Position numbers and translations under genes: made by a program. This document shows, in pieces, positions 52,055-60,868 of a stretch of DNA of 64,000 nt (within the stretch, counting starts at the first letter, position 1; every line of letters starts with the position of its first letter). The notes below the pieces were generated by a model. That model was not told where the DNA came from, made no database searches, and saw only the letters and a program-made list of their open reading frames with translations. The DNA comes from Sphingopyxis sp. MWB1 (GTDB lineage: Bacteria; Pseudomonadota; Alphaproteobacteria; Sphingomonadales; Sphingomonadaceae). The stretch covers positions 620,001 to 684,000 of the forward strand of contig NZ_JQFJ01000002.1 in the NCBI RefSeq assembly GCF_000763945.1, written 5' to 3'.

Positions 52055-54304
52055 ATGGCGCTTCCCACCCCCCAGGATCGCGCCATCCCCGGACGCCGCC
52101 TGTGCCGCCTATCCGCGTTCAGCCTCTCCTTATCCGCCTTTATCTTCGTCCCCGTCGCCGCGGCGCAGGACACACTCCCACCCCTCCCCCCCGGCGTGGA
52201 GGAAATCATCGTCACGGCTCCCTATGGCGAAGCCCGCGTCCCGGCGGAAAGCCAGTTGGATGAGGAGGCCATCGCCGCCTATGGCGCCAACAGCATCGGC
52301 GAATTGGTCACCCAGATTACGCCGCTGACCGGGCGTCCTGACGAACAGCCGATAATCCTGATCAACGGCGAACGGGTCGATGGCGCGGGCGGCATCAACG
52401 GCTTTCCGCCCGAAGCCTTGGCACGGCTCGCCATTTTAAAGCCCGAAGCGGCGGCGCGCTATGGCTATGCGCCGGGAAAGCGCGTGGTCAATTTGGTGCT
52501 CAAGAAGCAATTTGCCTCCTGGCAGGGCGCCGCCGATATCAAGGCCGCCACCGCAGGCGAGCGCTTTGGCGGCGAAATATCCACCGCCCGCTTTGTCATC
52601 GACGGCAAGGCGCGCTGGAACGCCCGCACCGAATGGGGGCAGGAGGATCGGCTGCTCGCTAGCGAACGCGGCGGCACCGGGCCGGGCGACCGGCTACGCA
52701 GCCTGTTGCCCGCCAGCGATTCCGCCGCGCTGCAATTGGGGCTGGCCCGTCCGCTCGGCGATTATCAGGCCATGTTCGATATCAGCGCCAATCGCCGCAG
52801 TCGCCAGCAATGGCTCGGTTCGGCTTTCCCGGATGACGCAGGCCGTTCGCGTGCCCTGCGCGCCGATCAGGACAGCGCCAACCTCGCCCTCTCCGGCACG
52901 TTGACCGGCCGGATCAGCGGATGGCAAAGCAATGCCGCGCTGCGCTATTCGCGTCAGTGGTCGGACAACCGGATCGAAGAGGCGCCATCCGCCGCCGCGA
53001 CATCGCGCTCACGCGGCGACAGCCTGAACGGTCAGATCACGGCGAACAAGCCCGTAATATCCCTTCCGGCCGGGCCGCTGACCGCCAATTTGTCGGTGAA
53101 TGCGATACGCAGCACATCGACCAACCGGCGATGGGCCGCCGATGGGGTGGAAGGACCGGAAAACGGATTTCGTCGCAGCCAGCTCGATACGCGCGCCGCT
53201 TTCGTCCTTCCCCTATCGACTGACAGCGCGGAAGGATTTTCTGCACTTGGCAATTTGTCCGCCAATGTCGCGACCAGCCTGTCCTTTGCGAGCGGCGCCG
53301 CGCGGCAGCATCGCTATGATTTTGGCCTCGACTGGACGCCCCTGCCCGCCATCGAGCTTCATGCCACGGCCAGCTTCGCCGATCTGATCCCTACCGCCGA
53401 TCAACTCGGAGGGCCCCTGGTTGAAGATGTCCGGCGCATCTATGATTATGGCGCCGAGCAATTTGTCGATGTGATCTGGATCACCGGCGGCAATCCCGCG
53501 CTGCGGAGCGGGACGCAGCATCTTTATTCGCTGCGCGCGACCCTGCGCCCCTTTGGCCCGCGCCTCAGCCTCAGCAGCGATTATAACCGCCAGCTTTCCA
53601 TCGGCGGCGTCGGCGCCTTTCCCGATTTCAGCCCGGCGGTAGAGGCAGCCTTTCCCGAACGCATCCGCCGCGGTGCAGACGGCAAGCTGATCTCTGTCGA
53701 CGCGCGCTCCATCAGCATCGCCCGTGCCATCGACGAAAGGTTCGATCATCATCTGACGCTGATGCTCAGCCCCGGTCCGGCGCGGGGGGGGAGGGAGGCG
53801 GATGAAGGGGATCCGAAAGCCGCTTCACCGCCCTGGCGCACCACCTTGTCATTCCATCATAGCTGGTTGCTCAAAAGCCAATTGCACCCCCATGACGACC
53901 TGCCGCCGCTGGACCGCTTGAGCGGCGACAGCGCCCAGTCACGACACCGGCTGCGCCTGCAACTGACGGCCGGGCTACCGGGAATGGGCGCATCGGTCGA
54001 CGGTATATGGCAGAGCGGATTTCGGCTAACGAACCCCGCCGTTCCAGACGGCAGCCAAGACTATCTCCATCCGCCCATGATGCTGTGGAACCTGCGCCTC
54101 TTCGCAAACCCCGACCGGCTGATAGGTAAGAAGAAGGCTCCAACATGGCTGTCGAACCTTCAGCTCACCCTGGATATCCGCAACATGTTCGATGGCTATC
54201 GCCGGGTGCATTTTCCCGGGGGCGATATCCCCCCCGGCTATCGCCGCTATGACGCCGATTCGCTGGGCCGCACCGTTCAACTATCGGCACGGAAGCGCTT
54301 CTAA
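52055..54304 (+). CDS. TonB-dependent receptor-like outer-membrane protein
   Basis: About 749 aa from ATG 52055; ATG 52013 is an alternative. Signal peptide ends at VPVAAAQD, TonB-box-like VEEIIVTAPYGEA, plug-like segment with PIILINGERVDGAGGINGFPPEALARLAIL and YGYAPGKRVVNLVLKK, then a barrel with a C-terminal Phe (LGRTVQLSARKRF). The plug is divergent from siderophore receptors. It has no STN domain. Whether it is transcribed from the ECF promoter upstream of the PraB-like gene is open; no terminator was seen between them. Confidence 0.82.
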   Translation: MALPTPQDRAIPGRRLCRLSAFSLSLSAFIFVPVAAAQDTLPPLPPGVEEIIVTAPYGEARVPAESQLDEEAIAAYGANSIGELVTQITPLTGRPDEQPIILINGERVDGAGGINGFPPEALARLAILKPEAAARYGYAPGKRVVNLVLKKQFASWQGAADIKAATAGERFGGEISTARFVIDGKARWNARTEWGQEDRLLASERGGTGPGDRLRSLLPASDSAALQLGLARPLGDYQAMFDISANRRSRQQWLGSAFPDDAGRSRALRADQDSANLALSGTLTGRISGWQSNAALRYSRQWSDNRIEEAPSAAATSRSRGDSLNGQITANKPVISLPAGPLTANLSVNAIRSTSTNRRWAADGVEGPENGFRRSQLDTRAAFVLPLSTDSAEGFSALGNLSANVATSLSFASGAARQHRYDFGLDWTPLPAIELHATASFADLIPTADQLGGPLVEDVRRIYDYGAEQFVDVIWITGGNPALRSGTQHLYSLRATLRPFGPRLSLSSDYNRQLSIGGVGAFPDFSPAVEAAFPERIRRGADGKLISVDARSISIARAIDERFDHHLTLMLSPGPARGGREADEGDPKAASPPWRTTLSFHHSWLLKSQLHPHDDLPPLDRLSGDSAQSRHRLRLQLTAGLPGMGASVDGIWQSGFRLTNPAVPDGSQDYLHPPMMLWNLRLFANPDRLIGKKKAPTWLSNLQLTLDIRNMFDGYRRVHFPGGDIPPGYRRYDADSLGRTVQLSARKRF

Positions 54305-54339
54305 CGCCGCGATCGGAGCAGCCCGGCATCCCCCCGCAG

Positions 54340-55101
54340 TTACGCCTCGCGCGGCGGCATCAAGGGCGATGTGGAGCCTTCCGCATATTCAGCCTGAAGA
54401 CAGGCCGCTACATAGCTGACTTGCTCAAGCAAATCGCCCTCGGGTTCGGGCATGAGGAGCGAGGACGACAAGATGATCCCTAAAGTCCCCGCAATCAGAC
54501 CGTCCGGTTCGAAAATGGGAGCGGCAATGCCGCCAAGGCCACTCCCGTGCGGATTGGCTTCAAAATCGACCCCATATTGACGCAGATTTGCCGCGACCCG
54601 CGGCGGCGTGGGCTTTTGATCCTCAAAGAAATAGATTAATCGTGCGGCTGGCGAGGTGGGCAATGTCAACAGCATGCCCGGATGAATCATTATCCCTGGC
54701 TCAAACTGGTTATTGACCGACGACACCACCATGGCCCCCCCGCGCGTGGGGGTTGCCAGAAGGGCTGTGTGCCCGGTGCTATTGAACAATTGCTGCAGAA
54801 AGGGCCGCGCCAGTTCGACCAGATTGCTGCGATAGACCGCCGCGCGGCCGAACTTCAGCAGCTTGCGGCCGAAAACATAGCCCTCCCCCTCGCGCGCACG
54901 GTCGACCAGGCCGAGACGGGTCAGCGTCTGCAGATGGCGCGACACGCGCGCCTTGGTCATGCCCAGCCGCCGCGCCATGTCGGTGACGCGCACGGGTTCG
55001 GTCGCCTCGGTCAGCACCTCCAATATCTGGACGGTAACCTCGACGCTTTTGACGCGCGCCGAACCCACATCGTCTTCGGCATTTCCGTTATCATCGGTCA
55101 T
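54340..55101 (-). CDS. IclR-family transcriptional regulator
   Basis: A 253-aa protein from ATG 55101. N-terminal winged helix VKSVEVTVQILEVL, PVRVTDMARRLGMTKARVSRHLQTLTRLGLV, and a C-terminal effector domain with GLGGIAAPIFEPDGLIAGTLGI. IclR proteins control aromatic catabolism operons in response to pathway compounds. It is the first gene of the catabolic cluster and the likely regulator. Confidence 0.94.
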   Translation of the reverse strand: MTDDNGNAEDDVGSARVKSVEVTVQILEVLTEATEPVRVTDMARRLGMTKARVSRHLQTLTRLGLVDRAREGEGYVFGRKLLKFGRAAVYRSNLVELARPFLQQLFNSTGHTALLATPTRGGAMVVSSVNNQFEPGIMIHPGMLLTLPTSPAARLIYFFEDQKPTPPRVAANLRQYGVDFEANPHGSGLGGIAAPIFEPDGLIAGTLGIILSSSLLMPEPEGDLLEQVSYVAACLQAEYAEGSTSPLMPPREA

Positions 55102-55152
55102 GATGCCTCCTAACACGCGGCTTCGGATACGAGAAGGGAGAGCCGACAGAAT

Positions 55153-56184
55153 CTATTCGCCCTGATTCCAGAGGGTAAAGGCACAGGAAGAACCGGTGCC
55201 GCCCTCTGTCCGATAGAGTTTCTGATAATCGACGAGCTGCATGTCGAGCCCTGCCGCATCCATCGCGGCCGAGGTCGCGATCCAGCTCTTGCACTCCGAC
55301 GTTCCCGCCATCAGCTCATTTTGGGGAATCGACCGCAGCCACTGATGGTCGCGCGTCCGCATCGCTTCCAGAAAGCGGTGATCCCATTCGGGATCGACGA
55401 CGAAATGGGTAAGCCCGCCAGTGGTGAGCACCGCGACGCGCGCGTCGCTGTCCCACGCCGCGATCGCCTGCGCAACGGCGGTGCCGAAATCATGGCTGCG
55501 CGCCGCGCTGGGGCTGTTGTCATAATACCAGCAATTGACGTCGACCGGCACATGCGGGCGGATATGGTCGCGCATGATATTCTTGTACAAAAAGCCATAA
55601 GCGTGCGGCATTCCATAAAGCAGCGACTTGTCATTCCGCACCGTCGGCTTTTCGTGGCACAGCGTCACGTCGAAACCGCTTTCGCGCACCAGATGACGCG
55701 CCAGATGCGTCCCGAAAGCACGGTCACCGGGATAGACGGTCGCCGCGTCGGGCAAATGGCCATGGTCCGAAATCTCAATCCCCACCGGCAGCCGCGCCTT
55801 TTGTTCGTCGGTGCGCGGAACATTGGCGATCTCGTCCGCCGCGATCACCGCAAAGCTGGGGACGATGTCCGAGAATATCTCGTGCTGGTCGTTGCCGATG
55901 ATCACCACCAGATCGGGCGCCGCCGCCTTATAGGCTTCGTGCAGCCGGTCCATCGCGGCGAAGCTGGCGTCGAGCGCGGCCTGTCGCGTCGCGAGGTCGA
56001 GCTGGTCGCCGATTCGTTCGCCCGCGCGCTCGCGCTCCAGCTCGGCATAGCGAAGCTTGCGCCCCTTGAACCACAGCGGGATGCCGTCCTGCCGGTCGCG
56101 GGCGGCGCGAATATCCCAGTCTTTTGCCACGGTATGAAGCTGCGGCGTGTGCGCGCATCCGATCCCCAAGACTATCTTCGCCAT
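55153..56184 (-). CDS. LigB-type class III extradiol dioxygenase
   Basis: A 343-aa protein, MAKIVLGIGCAHTPQLHTVAKDW, with DLVVIIGNDQHEIF and VLTTGGLTHFVVDPEWDHRFLEAM: the LigB-superfamily pattern with His ligands (H12, His in DQHE) and an acidic ligand further on. Such enzymes cleave catechols beside a hydroxyl using Fe(II) and O2. The substrate cannot be told from sequence. It is divergent from the FAH gene and 51 bp from the IclR gene. Confidence 0.9.
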   Translation of the reverse strand: MAKIVLGIGCAHTPQLHTVAKDWDIRAARDRQDGIPLWFKGRKLRYAELERERAGERIGDQLDLATRQAALDASFAAMDRLHEAYKAAAPDLVVIIGNDQHEIFSDIVPSFAVIAADEIANVPRTDEQKARLPVGIEISDHGHLPDAATVYPGDRAFGTHLARHLVRESGFDVTLCHEKPTVRNDKSLLYGMPHAYGFLYKNIMRDHIRPHVPVDVNCWYYDNSPSAARSHDFGTAVAQAIAAWDSDARVAVLTTGGLTHFVVDPEWDHRFLEAMRTRDHQWLRSIPQNELMAGTSECKSWIATSAAMDAAGLDMQLVDYQKLYRTEGGTGSSCAFTLWNQGE

Positions 56185-56270
56185 TTTTCCTCCTCAACCG
56201 ATTGACGACGCCAACTGTAGCGCTATGCGTGACACTGTAGCGAATTACGATATAAATGTGGAGAGCAAAG
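56185..56270. promoter_or_regulatory. Divergent promoter with candidate operator
   Basis: An 86-bp region between dioxygenase and FAH genes. It holds CTGTAGCG twice, 20 bp apart (56215 and 56235), bracketing CGCTATGCGTGACAC at 56221-56235. A 12/15 match, CGCTATACGCAACAC, lies ahead of the Rieske gene at 62196-62210. It is a candidate IclR site. Confidence 0.5.
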
Positions 56271-57248
56271 ATGAAACTCGTCACTTTCGATGCCGGACAG
56301 GGCGAACGGGTCGGCGCGGTCGCCGCCGACGGGTCGATCGTCGACCTGGCCGCGAACGCCGCAGAGGCCGCACGCCCCGCGCTGGCGTCGATGCTGGCGC
56401 TGATCGAAGGCGGCGAGCCGGCGCTGGACCTGGCGCGCGACCTTCTGGCGCGCAACCGCGGCGACCACCGCCACGCGGCCGGGGCCGTCCGTTATTGCCC
56501 ACCGCTGCCCATCCCCAATTCGATCCGCGACTTTTCGAATTTCGAGCTGCATTGCCTGCAGGCGCTGGAAACGAGCATGCGGATGCGCGCGGCGGCGCAG
56601 CCCGACCCCGAGGCCGCCTATACCCGGTTCAAGACGAGCGGCGCATACGACCTGCCCGCGAGCTGGTATGAACGCCCCTATTATTTCAAGGGCAACCGCA
56701 TGACCTGTTCGGGGCATGAATCGACGATCCGCTGGCCCTGGTTCAGCACGACGATGGATTATGAGCTGGAATTCGCTGCGATCATCGGCAAGCGCGGGGT
56801 CGATATCGGCGTCGAGGATGCCGCCGACCATATCTTTGGCTATACCATCTATAATGATTTTTCCGCGCGCGACGAACAGGTGCGCGACCAGCAGTTCCGC
56901 ATGGGCCCGTCGAAGGGCAAGGATTTCGACACGGGCAATGCGATGGGCCCGTGGATCGTCACCCGCGACGAAATCGCAGACGCATCGACGCTGGCGATGG
57001 AATCGCGGATCAATGGCGAGGTGCAGGGGCGCGGCAATTCGTCGGGGATGCAGTTCAGTTTCGAACAATGCATCGCCTTCGTCTCGCGCGCCGAAACGCT
57101 GTACCCCGGCGACGTCTTTGGATCGGGCACCGCCGGCAATGGCTGCGGGTTCGAGACCGGCCGCTATCTGGAACCCGGCGACGTGATCGAGCTGGAGGTC
57201 GAGGGCATCGGCATCCTGCGCAACCGCATCGGCGACCGCCGCATCTGA
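56271..57248 (+). CDS. Fumarylacetoacetate hydrolase family protein A
   Basis: A 325-aa FAH-fold enzyme from ATG 56271. Metal site TMDYELEFAAIIG (Glu-x-Glu) and YNDFSARDEQVRDQQ, then GNAMGPWIVTRDEI, RGNSSGMQFSF and GSGTAGNGCGFE. The length and pattern resemble full-length fumarylacetoacetases more than the small catalytic-only ones. It hydrolyses a C-C bond of a ring-cleavage product. It is the only plus-strand gene of the cluster. Confidence 0.9.
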   Translation: MKLVTFDAGQGERVGAVAADGSIVDLAANAAEAARPALASMLALIEGGEPALDLARDLLARNRGDHRHAAGAVRYCPPLPIPNSIRDFSNFELHCLQALETSMRMRAAAQPDPEAAYTRFKTSGAYDLPASWYERPYYFKGNRMTCSGHESTIRWPWFSTTMDYELEFAAIIGKRGVDIGVEDAADHIFGYTIYNDFSARDEQVRDQQFRMGPSKGKDFDTGNAMGPWIVTRDEIADASTLAMESRINGEVQGRGNSSGMQFSFEQCIAFVSRAETLYPGDVFGSGTAGNGCGFETGRYLEPGDVIELEVEGIGILRNRIGDRRI

Positions 57249-57469
57249 TCCACCAACCCCTGGGGAGGGGTGGTCCGGCGCGCGGACGGCACGCCGGACC
57301 TTCTGCCCCAAATGATGCGGACGAAGCGGCGCGACATGATGAAGGATGAAAAGACAAGTGCGCCGGTTTATTGCCTGCGCTCATTTCTTGCAGGATGGCT
57401 GTTCGTCCCGACCCCCTGACCGGCCCGTCGCCAAGGGTCGAATAAGGCGACGGGGACCGCAGGCGCGCG

Positions 57470-58882
57470 TTAGACCTTGTTCACGCGCACCGTCTGAAGC
57501 TGCATATACTCCTCCAGCCCGTGGAGGCCGAATTCGGCACCAATACCCGATTGCTTGGCCCCGCCAAAGGGCACGTCGGGCGAGATGACGGCATGATCGT
57601 TGACCCACGCCGTCCCGGTTTCGAGCCGCAGCGCAAGCGCCGCCGCCGCGTCGGCGTCGGACGACCAGACCGACCCGCCAAGGCCGTTTTCATTCGCATT
57701 GGCGCGCGCCAGCGCATCTTCGGGATCGCTGAAGCGGATCAGCGGGACGATGGGGCCGAACTGTTCTTCATCGACGATGCGGTCGCCGTCGGACACATCG
57801 ACCACGACCGACAGCGGGAAGAAATAGCCCGGTCGGTCGAGCGGTTCGCCGCCCGCAAGGAAGCGTCCGCCGCGCGCGCGCGCATCGTCGGCGAGCGCGC
57901 GGACGAGGTCGAACTGCGCGCGGTTCTGGACCGGGCCATATTGGGTCGCGGGATCGTCGCCCGGCCCGACCACCGCCGCGCGGGCGAGGTCGGCGATCTT
58001 TTCGGCCAGCGCATCGTGCAGGCTGTCGTGGACATAGATACGCTTTACCGCCGCGCAAATCTGGCCGCTGTTGCCGAACGCCTTTTGAAACAGCTTTGGC
58101 GCGACCTTATCGACGTCGGCGTCGGCAAGCACGATCGCGGCGTCGTTACCGCCAAGTTCGAGCGTCAGCCGCTTTAAATTGCCCGCGCCGCTGGCCATGA
58201 TCGACCGGCCGGTCGGGGTCGATCCGGTAAAGACGATCTTGTCAATGCCGCGATGTTCGGACATGGCGCGGCCGATGTCGCCTTCGCCGGTCACCGAATT
58301 GACGACCCCCGCGGGCAGGTGCGCGGCCATGATCTCGATCAACCGCAGCGCCGACAGCGGGGTGTAGGAGGAAGGCTTCATCACCACCGTATTGCCGGTG
58401 AGCAGCGCGGGGATGATGTGCCACACCGCGATCATCACCGGGAAGTTCCACGGCGTGATCGACCCGACGACGCCGAGCGGTTTGCGACGGATTTCAACGC
58501 GCATCGCGTCATCGTCCTGCACCACCTGTACCCCCGGGCGGAGCTTCGCGGTGGCGCGCGCCCAGCCGATTGATCCGTTGATTTCGCCCGCCGCCCCGCC
58601 ATGGCGGGGCTTGCCCTGTTCGAGCGAAAGGAGCGCGGCGAGCGCGTCCTTTTCGGCCTCGATCGCGTCGGCGATCGCGTCGATCGCCTTTGCGCGCTCG
58701 TCAATCGGGGTCGCCGCCCACGCAGGAAAGGCGCGCCGCGCCGCCGCGACGGCCTTTTCCAGATCGCCCACATCGGCGAGCGGAGCGTCGGCGAAGGCTT
58801 CGCCGGTGGCGGGGTTGACGACCGGGAAGGTCGCCGCCGCGGCGTGCGCCCGCCCGTCGATGATCAGCGAGAATGTGGTCAT
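57470..58882 (-). CDS. Aldehyde dehydrogenase family protein
   Basis: A 470-aa NAD(P)-dependent aldehyde dehydrogenase from ATG 58882. PWNFPVMIAVWHIIPALLTGN, KPSSYTPLSALRL, FTGSTPTGRSIM, catalytic Glu in LELGGND, Cys in GNSGQICAAVKR. The start overlaps the amidohydrolase stop by 4 bp. In a meta-cleavage path it would oxidise a semialdehyde. Confidence 0.94.
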   Translation of the reverse strand: MTTFSLIIDGRAHAAAATFPVVNPATGEAFADAPLADVGDLEKAVAAARRAFPAWAATPIDERAKAIDAIADAIEAEKDALAALLSLEQGKPRHGGAAGEINGSIGWARATAKLRPGVQVVQDDDAMRVEIRRKPLGVVGSITPWNFPVMIAVWHIIPALLTGNTVVMKPSSYTPLSALRLIEIMAAHLPAGVVNSVTGEGDIGRAMSEHRGIDKIVFTGSTPTGRSIMASGAGNLKRLTLELGGNDAAIVLADADVDKVAPKLFQKAFGNSGQICAAVKRIYVHDSLHDALAEKIADLARAAVVGPGDDPATQYGPVQNRAQFDLVRALADDARARGGRFLAGGEPLDRPGYFFPLSVVVDVSDGDRIVDEEQFGPIVPLIRFSDPEDALARANANENGLGGSVWSSDADAAAALALRLETGTAWVNDHAVISPDVPFGGAKQSGIGAEFGLHGLEEYMQLQTVRVNKV

Positions 58883-59877
58883 AGTTTGAACAGCTTTTGT
58901 GCGGTGAGGCTCTTGATCTGGCGTGCGGCGCCCGCGTCTAGCGCATTCACCCGGCCAAGGCAGCCTTCCATATCGCCGATATTGTGCGGATAGTCCGACC
59001 CGTACATCAGCCGTTCGGGCCCGCCCGCAACCTCGATGCACAGATCGAGCGCCGATTTTTCATAGACGACGCTGTCATAATAGATTTTGCGCAAATAGCT
59101 GGAGGGCTTGTCGCTGATCTTTTCGGCGCAGGCCGGGATCATTTCGTGGCAGCGATCGAGGCGCCCTGCAAGATAGGGCAAGGTCGCCCCGCCATGGCCC
59201 GCGATGATTCCCAGCTTTTCATAACGGTCGAAAAAGCCGTCGAAGATCATCCGCGAAATGGCGAGCGTCGTGTCGATCATGAAACCGACCGGCGGCACCA
59301 GCCCATATTCGTCGAGCTGGAGTTCGACCGACCCCTGCGGCGCGGTGGGGTGGACGAGGACGGGGAGCGCGAGCCGGTCGATCGCTTCCCACACCGGGGC
59401 GAACCGAGGCGCGGTCAGGCTTTCGCCGTCGATATTCGCCGACACGAACACGCCGACGGCGCCGGCCTTTACCGCCCGTTCAAGCTCTGCCACCGCGCGG
59501 TCGGCATATTGCCAGGGCAGCGAGGCAAAAAAGCGGAGCCGGTCGGGATAGCGGCCCTGCTGATAGGCCATGAGGTCGTTCATAGCGGCCGCCGCCGCGG
59601 TGCTGACCTCTTCGCCACCCCAATAGACATTGGGGCAGGTCAGCGACACGATCGCGACATCGACCGCCGCCTTGTCCATATTGGCGATGCGCAGGTCGTA
59701 ATCGAACATTCCCGGCGTCAGCGTGACAAAGGGGTTGCCGCCCAGATAGACCGATTCCTGCCCGGCCTTGGTCGGCTTGACCTCATATTTGGGTCCGCCA
59801 TGGTCGCGAAGCATGGCCACCCATTCTGCGCTGAGCATATGGGTGTGGACGTCGATAACCGGCCCCGACATGCTCAT
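58879..59877 (-). CDS. Amidohydrolase family protein (ACMSD-like)
   Basis: A 332-aa amidohydrolase_2 protein. DVHTHML metal motif, VLVHPTAPQG, IIAGHGGATLPYLAGRLDR and GSDYPHNIG: the layout of 2-amino-3-carboxymuconate semialdehyde decarboxylase and related decarboxylases. It probably decarboxylates or hydrolyses a ring-cleavage intermediate. It overlaps both neighbours by 4 bp. Confidence 0.9.
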   Translation of the reverse strand: MSMSGPVIDVHTHMLSAEWVAMLRDHGGPKYEVKPTKAGQESVYLGGNPFVTLTPGMFDYDLRIANMDKAAVDVAIVSLTCPNVYWGGEEVSTAAAAAMNDLMAYQQGRYPDRLRFFASLPWQYADRAVAELERAVKAGAVGVFVSANIDGESLTAPRFAPVWEAIDRLALPVLVHPTAPQGSVELQLDEYGLVPPVGFMIDTTLAISRMIFDGFFDRYEKLGIIAGHGGATLPYLAGRLDRCHEMIPACAEKISDKPSSYLRKIYYDSVVYEKSALDLCIEVAGGPERLMYGSDYPHNIGDMEGCLGRVNALDAGAARQIKSLTAQKLFKL

Positions 59878-60839
59878 TTCTCCAGATTGATGCGGTTCGA
59901 CAGGCGGCCGAGTCCTTCGACCTCCACATCGGTCAGATAACCGTCATATTGGTTGAGATAGGTGCCGATATTGCCGCGCGGGTGCTTTTCGGTACCCTTT
60001 GACGCGGTGCCGGTATGGATGCAGTCGCCCGGTTCCATCGTGAACCATTTCGACGCTTCGGCTATCACCCGTTCGACCGAGAAGAAATAATTGGCGGTCG
60101 AATCGTCGGCATAGCATTCGTCGCCGATATAGCCGCGAACGGTGAGCTTGTTCGGATCGGCGATCTCGTCCTTCGTCGTCAGCCAGGGACCCATCGAGGC
60201 GAAGGTGTCGGCGGCCTTTGACTTGGAATGATAGATGAAGAGCAGCCAGGTATCGTCGCCTTCGAATTTCGGGCGCCAGGCGGTGTGGTGCGGCTTGACG
60301 ATGTCGGCGGTCTGTTTGAGCGCGATCGAGTCCTGGGTGAACTTCACCCCGCTGGCGGTCACGTCGTTGGTGAGCGTGTAGCCGAACACATAGTCGAGCG
60401 CCTCTTCGGGCGAGACATTCTTGGCCCTTTTGCCGAACACAACGACGGGTTCGGGTTCGGGGATCGAGGGGCCATGATCCTTCAGAATGTCGATCGTCTT
60501 GTTGTGCGCGGTGAGCGCCGAACGGCCCTTGATGAAGAACATCGGGGCGGTCATCGGCTTCATCGCCTTGTTATTGAGATTATTGTTGTTGACCGCGCAG
60601 CCAAGGATTTTCGACGGGCGCGGATTGGGCGGCATCCAATCGGCGTTCGACACGTCGATGACCGGCAGGCGCCCAGCCTGCGCCGCGACGATCGCTTCGT
60701 GCGCGGCGTCGAGCCCCGCCGCCTCCGCCTCGATCAGATCCTCCATCCAGCGATAGGCGTCGATCGCGACCGCGCGGTCGCCCTCGACGCGCGCGATCAC
60801 CAGCGGCGTGCCTTCATGTCGTATCATTCCCAGCTTCAT
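59874..60839 (-). CDS. Fumarylacetoacetate hydrolase family protein B
   Basis: A 321-aa FAH-fold protein from ATG 60839 (MKLGMIRHEGTPLVIARVEG). Motifs: SKILGCAVNNNNLN, PEPEPVVVFGKRAKN, YTLTNDVTASGV, ASMGPWLTTKDEI, GDCIHTGTASKGTE. The metal Glu pair sits in EPEPVVVFGK. It is paralogous in fold to protein A but distant in sequence, so it probably acts at another step. Confidence 0.9.
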   Translation of the reverse strand: MKLGMIRHEGTPLVIARVEGDRAVAIDAYRWMEDLIEAEAAGLDAAHEAIVAAQAGRLPVIDVSNADWMPPNPRPSKILGCAVNNNNLNNKAMKPMTAPMFFIKGRSALTAHNKTIDILKDHGPSIPEPEPVVVFGKRAKNVSPEEALDYVFGYTLTNDVTASGVKFTQDSIALKQTADIVKPHHTAWRPKFEGDDTWLLFIYHSKSKAADTFASMGPWLTTKDEIADPNKLTVRGYIGDECYADDSTANYFFSVERVIAEASKWFTMEPGDCIHTGTASKGTEKHPRGNIGTYLNQYDGYLTDVEVEGLGRLSNRINLEK

Positions 60840-60868
60840 GGCCGTCCACTCCTTTGAAATATTGTCGA

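Noticed and set aside
46070..54304. A lasso-peptide locus, because FecI/FecR and TonB receptors accompany such loci in sphingomonads
   Set aside because: No precursor, B- or C-type maturation genes are present, and the small protein has a signal peptide and four Cys.
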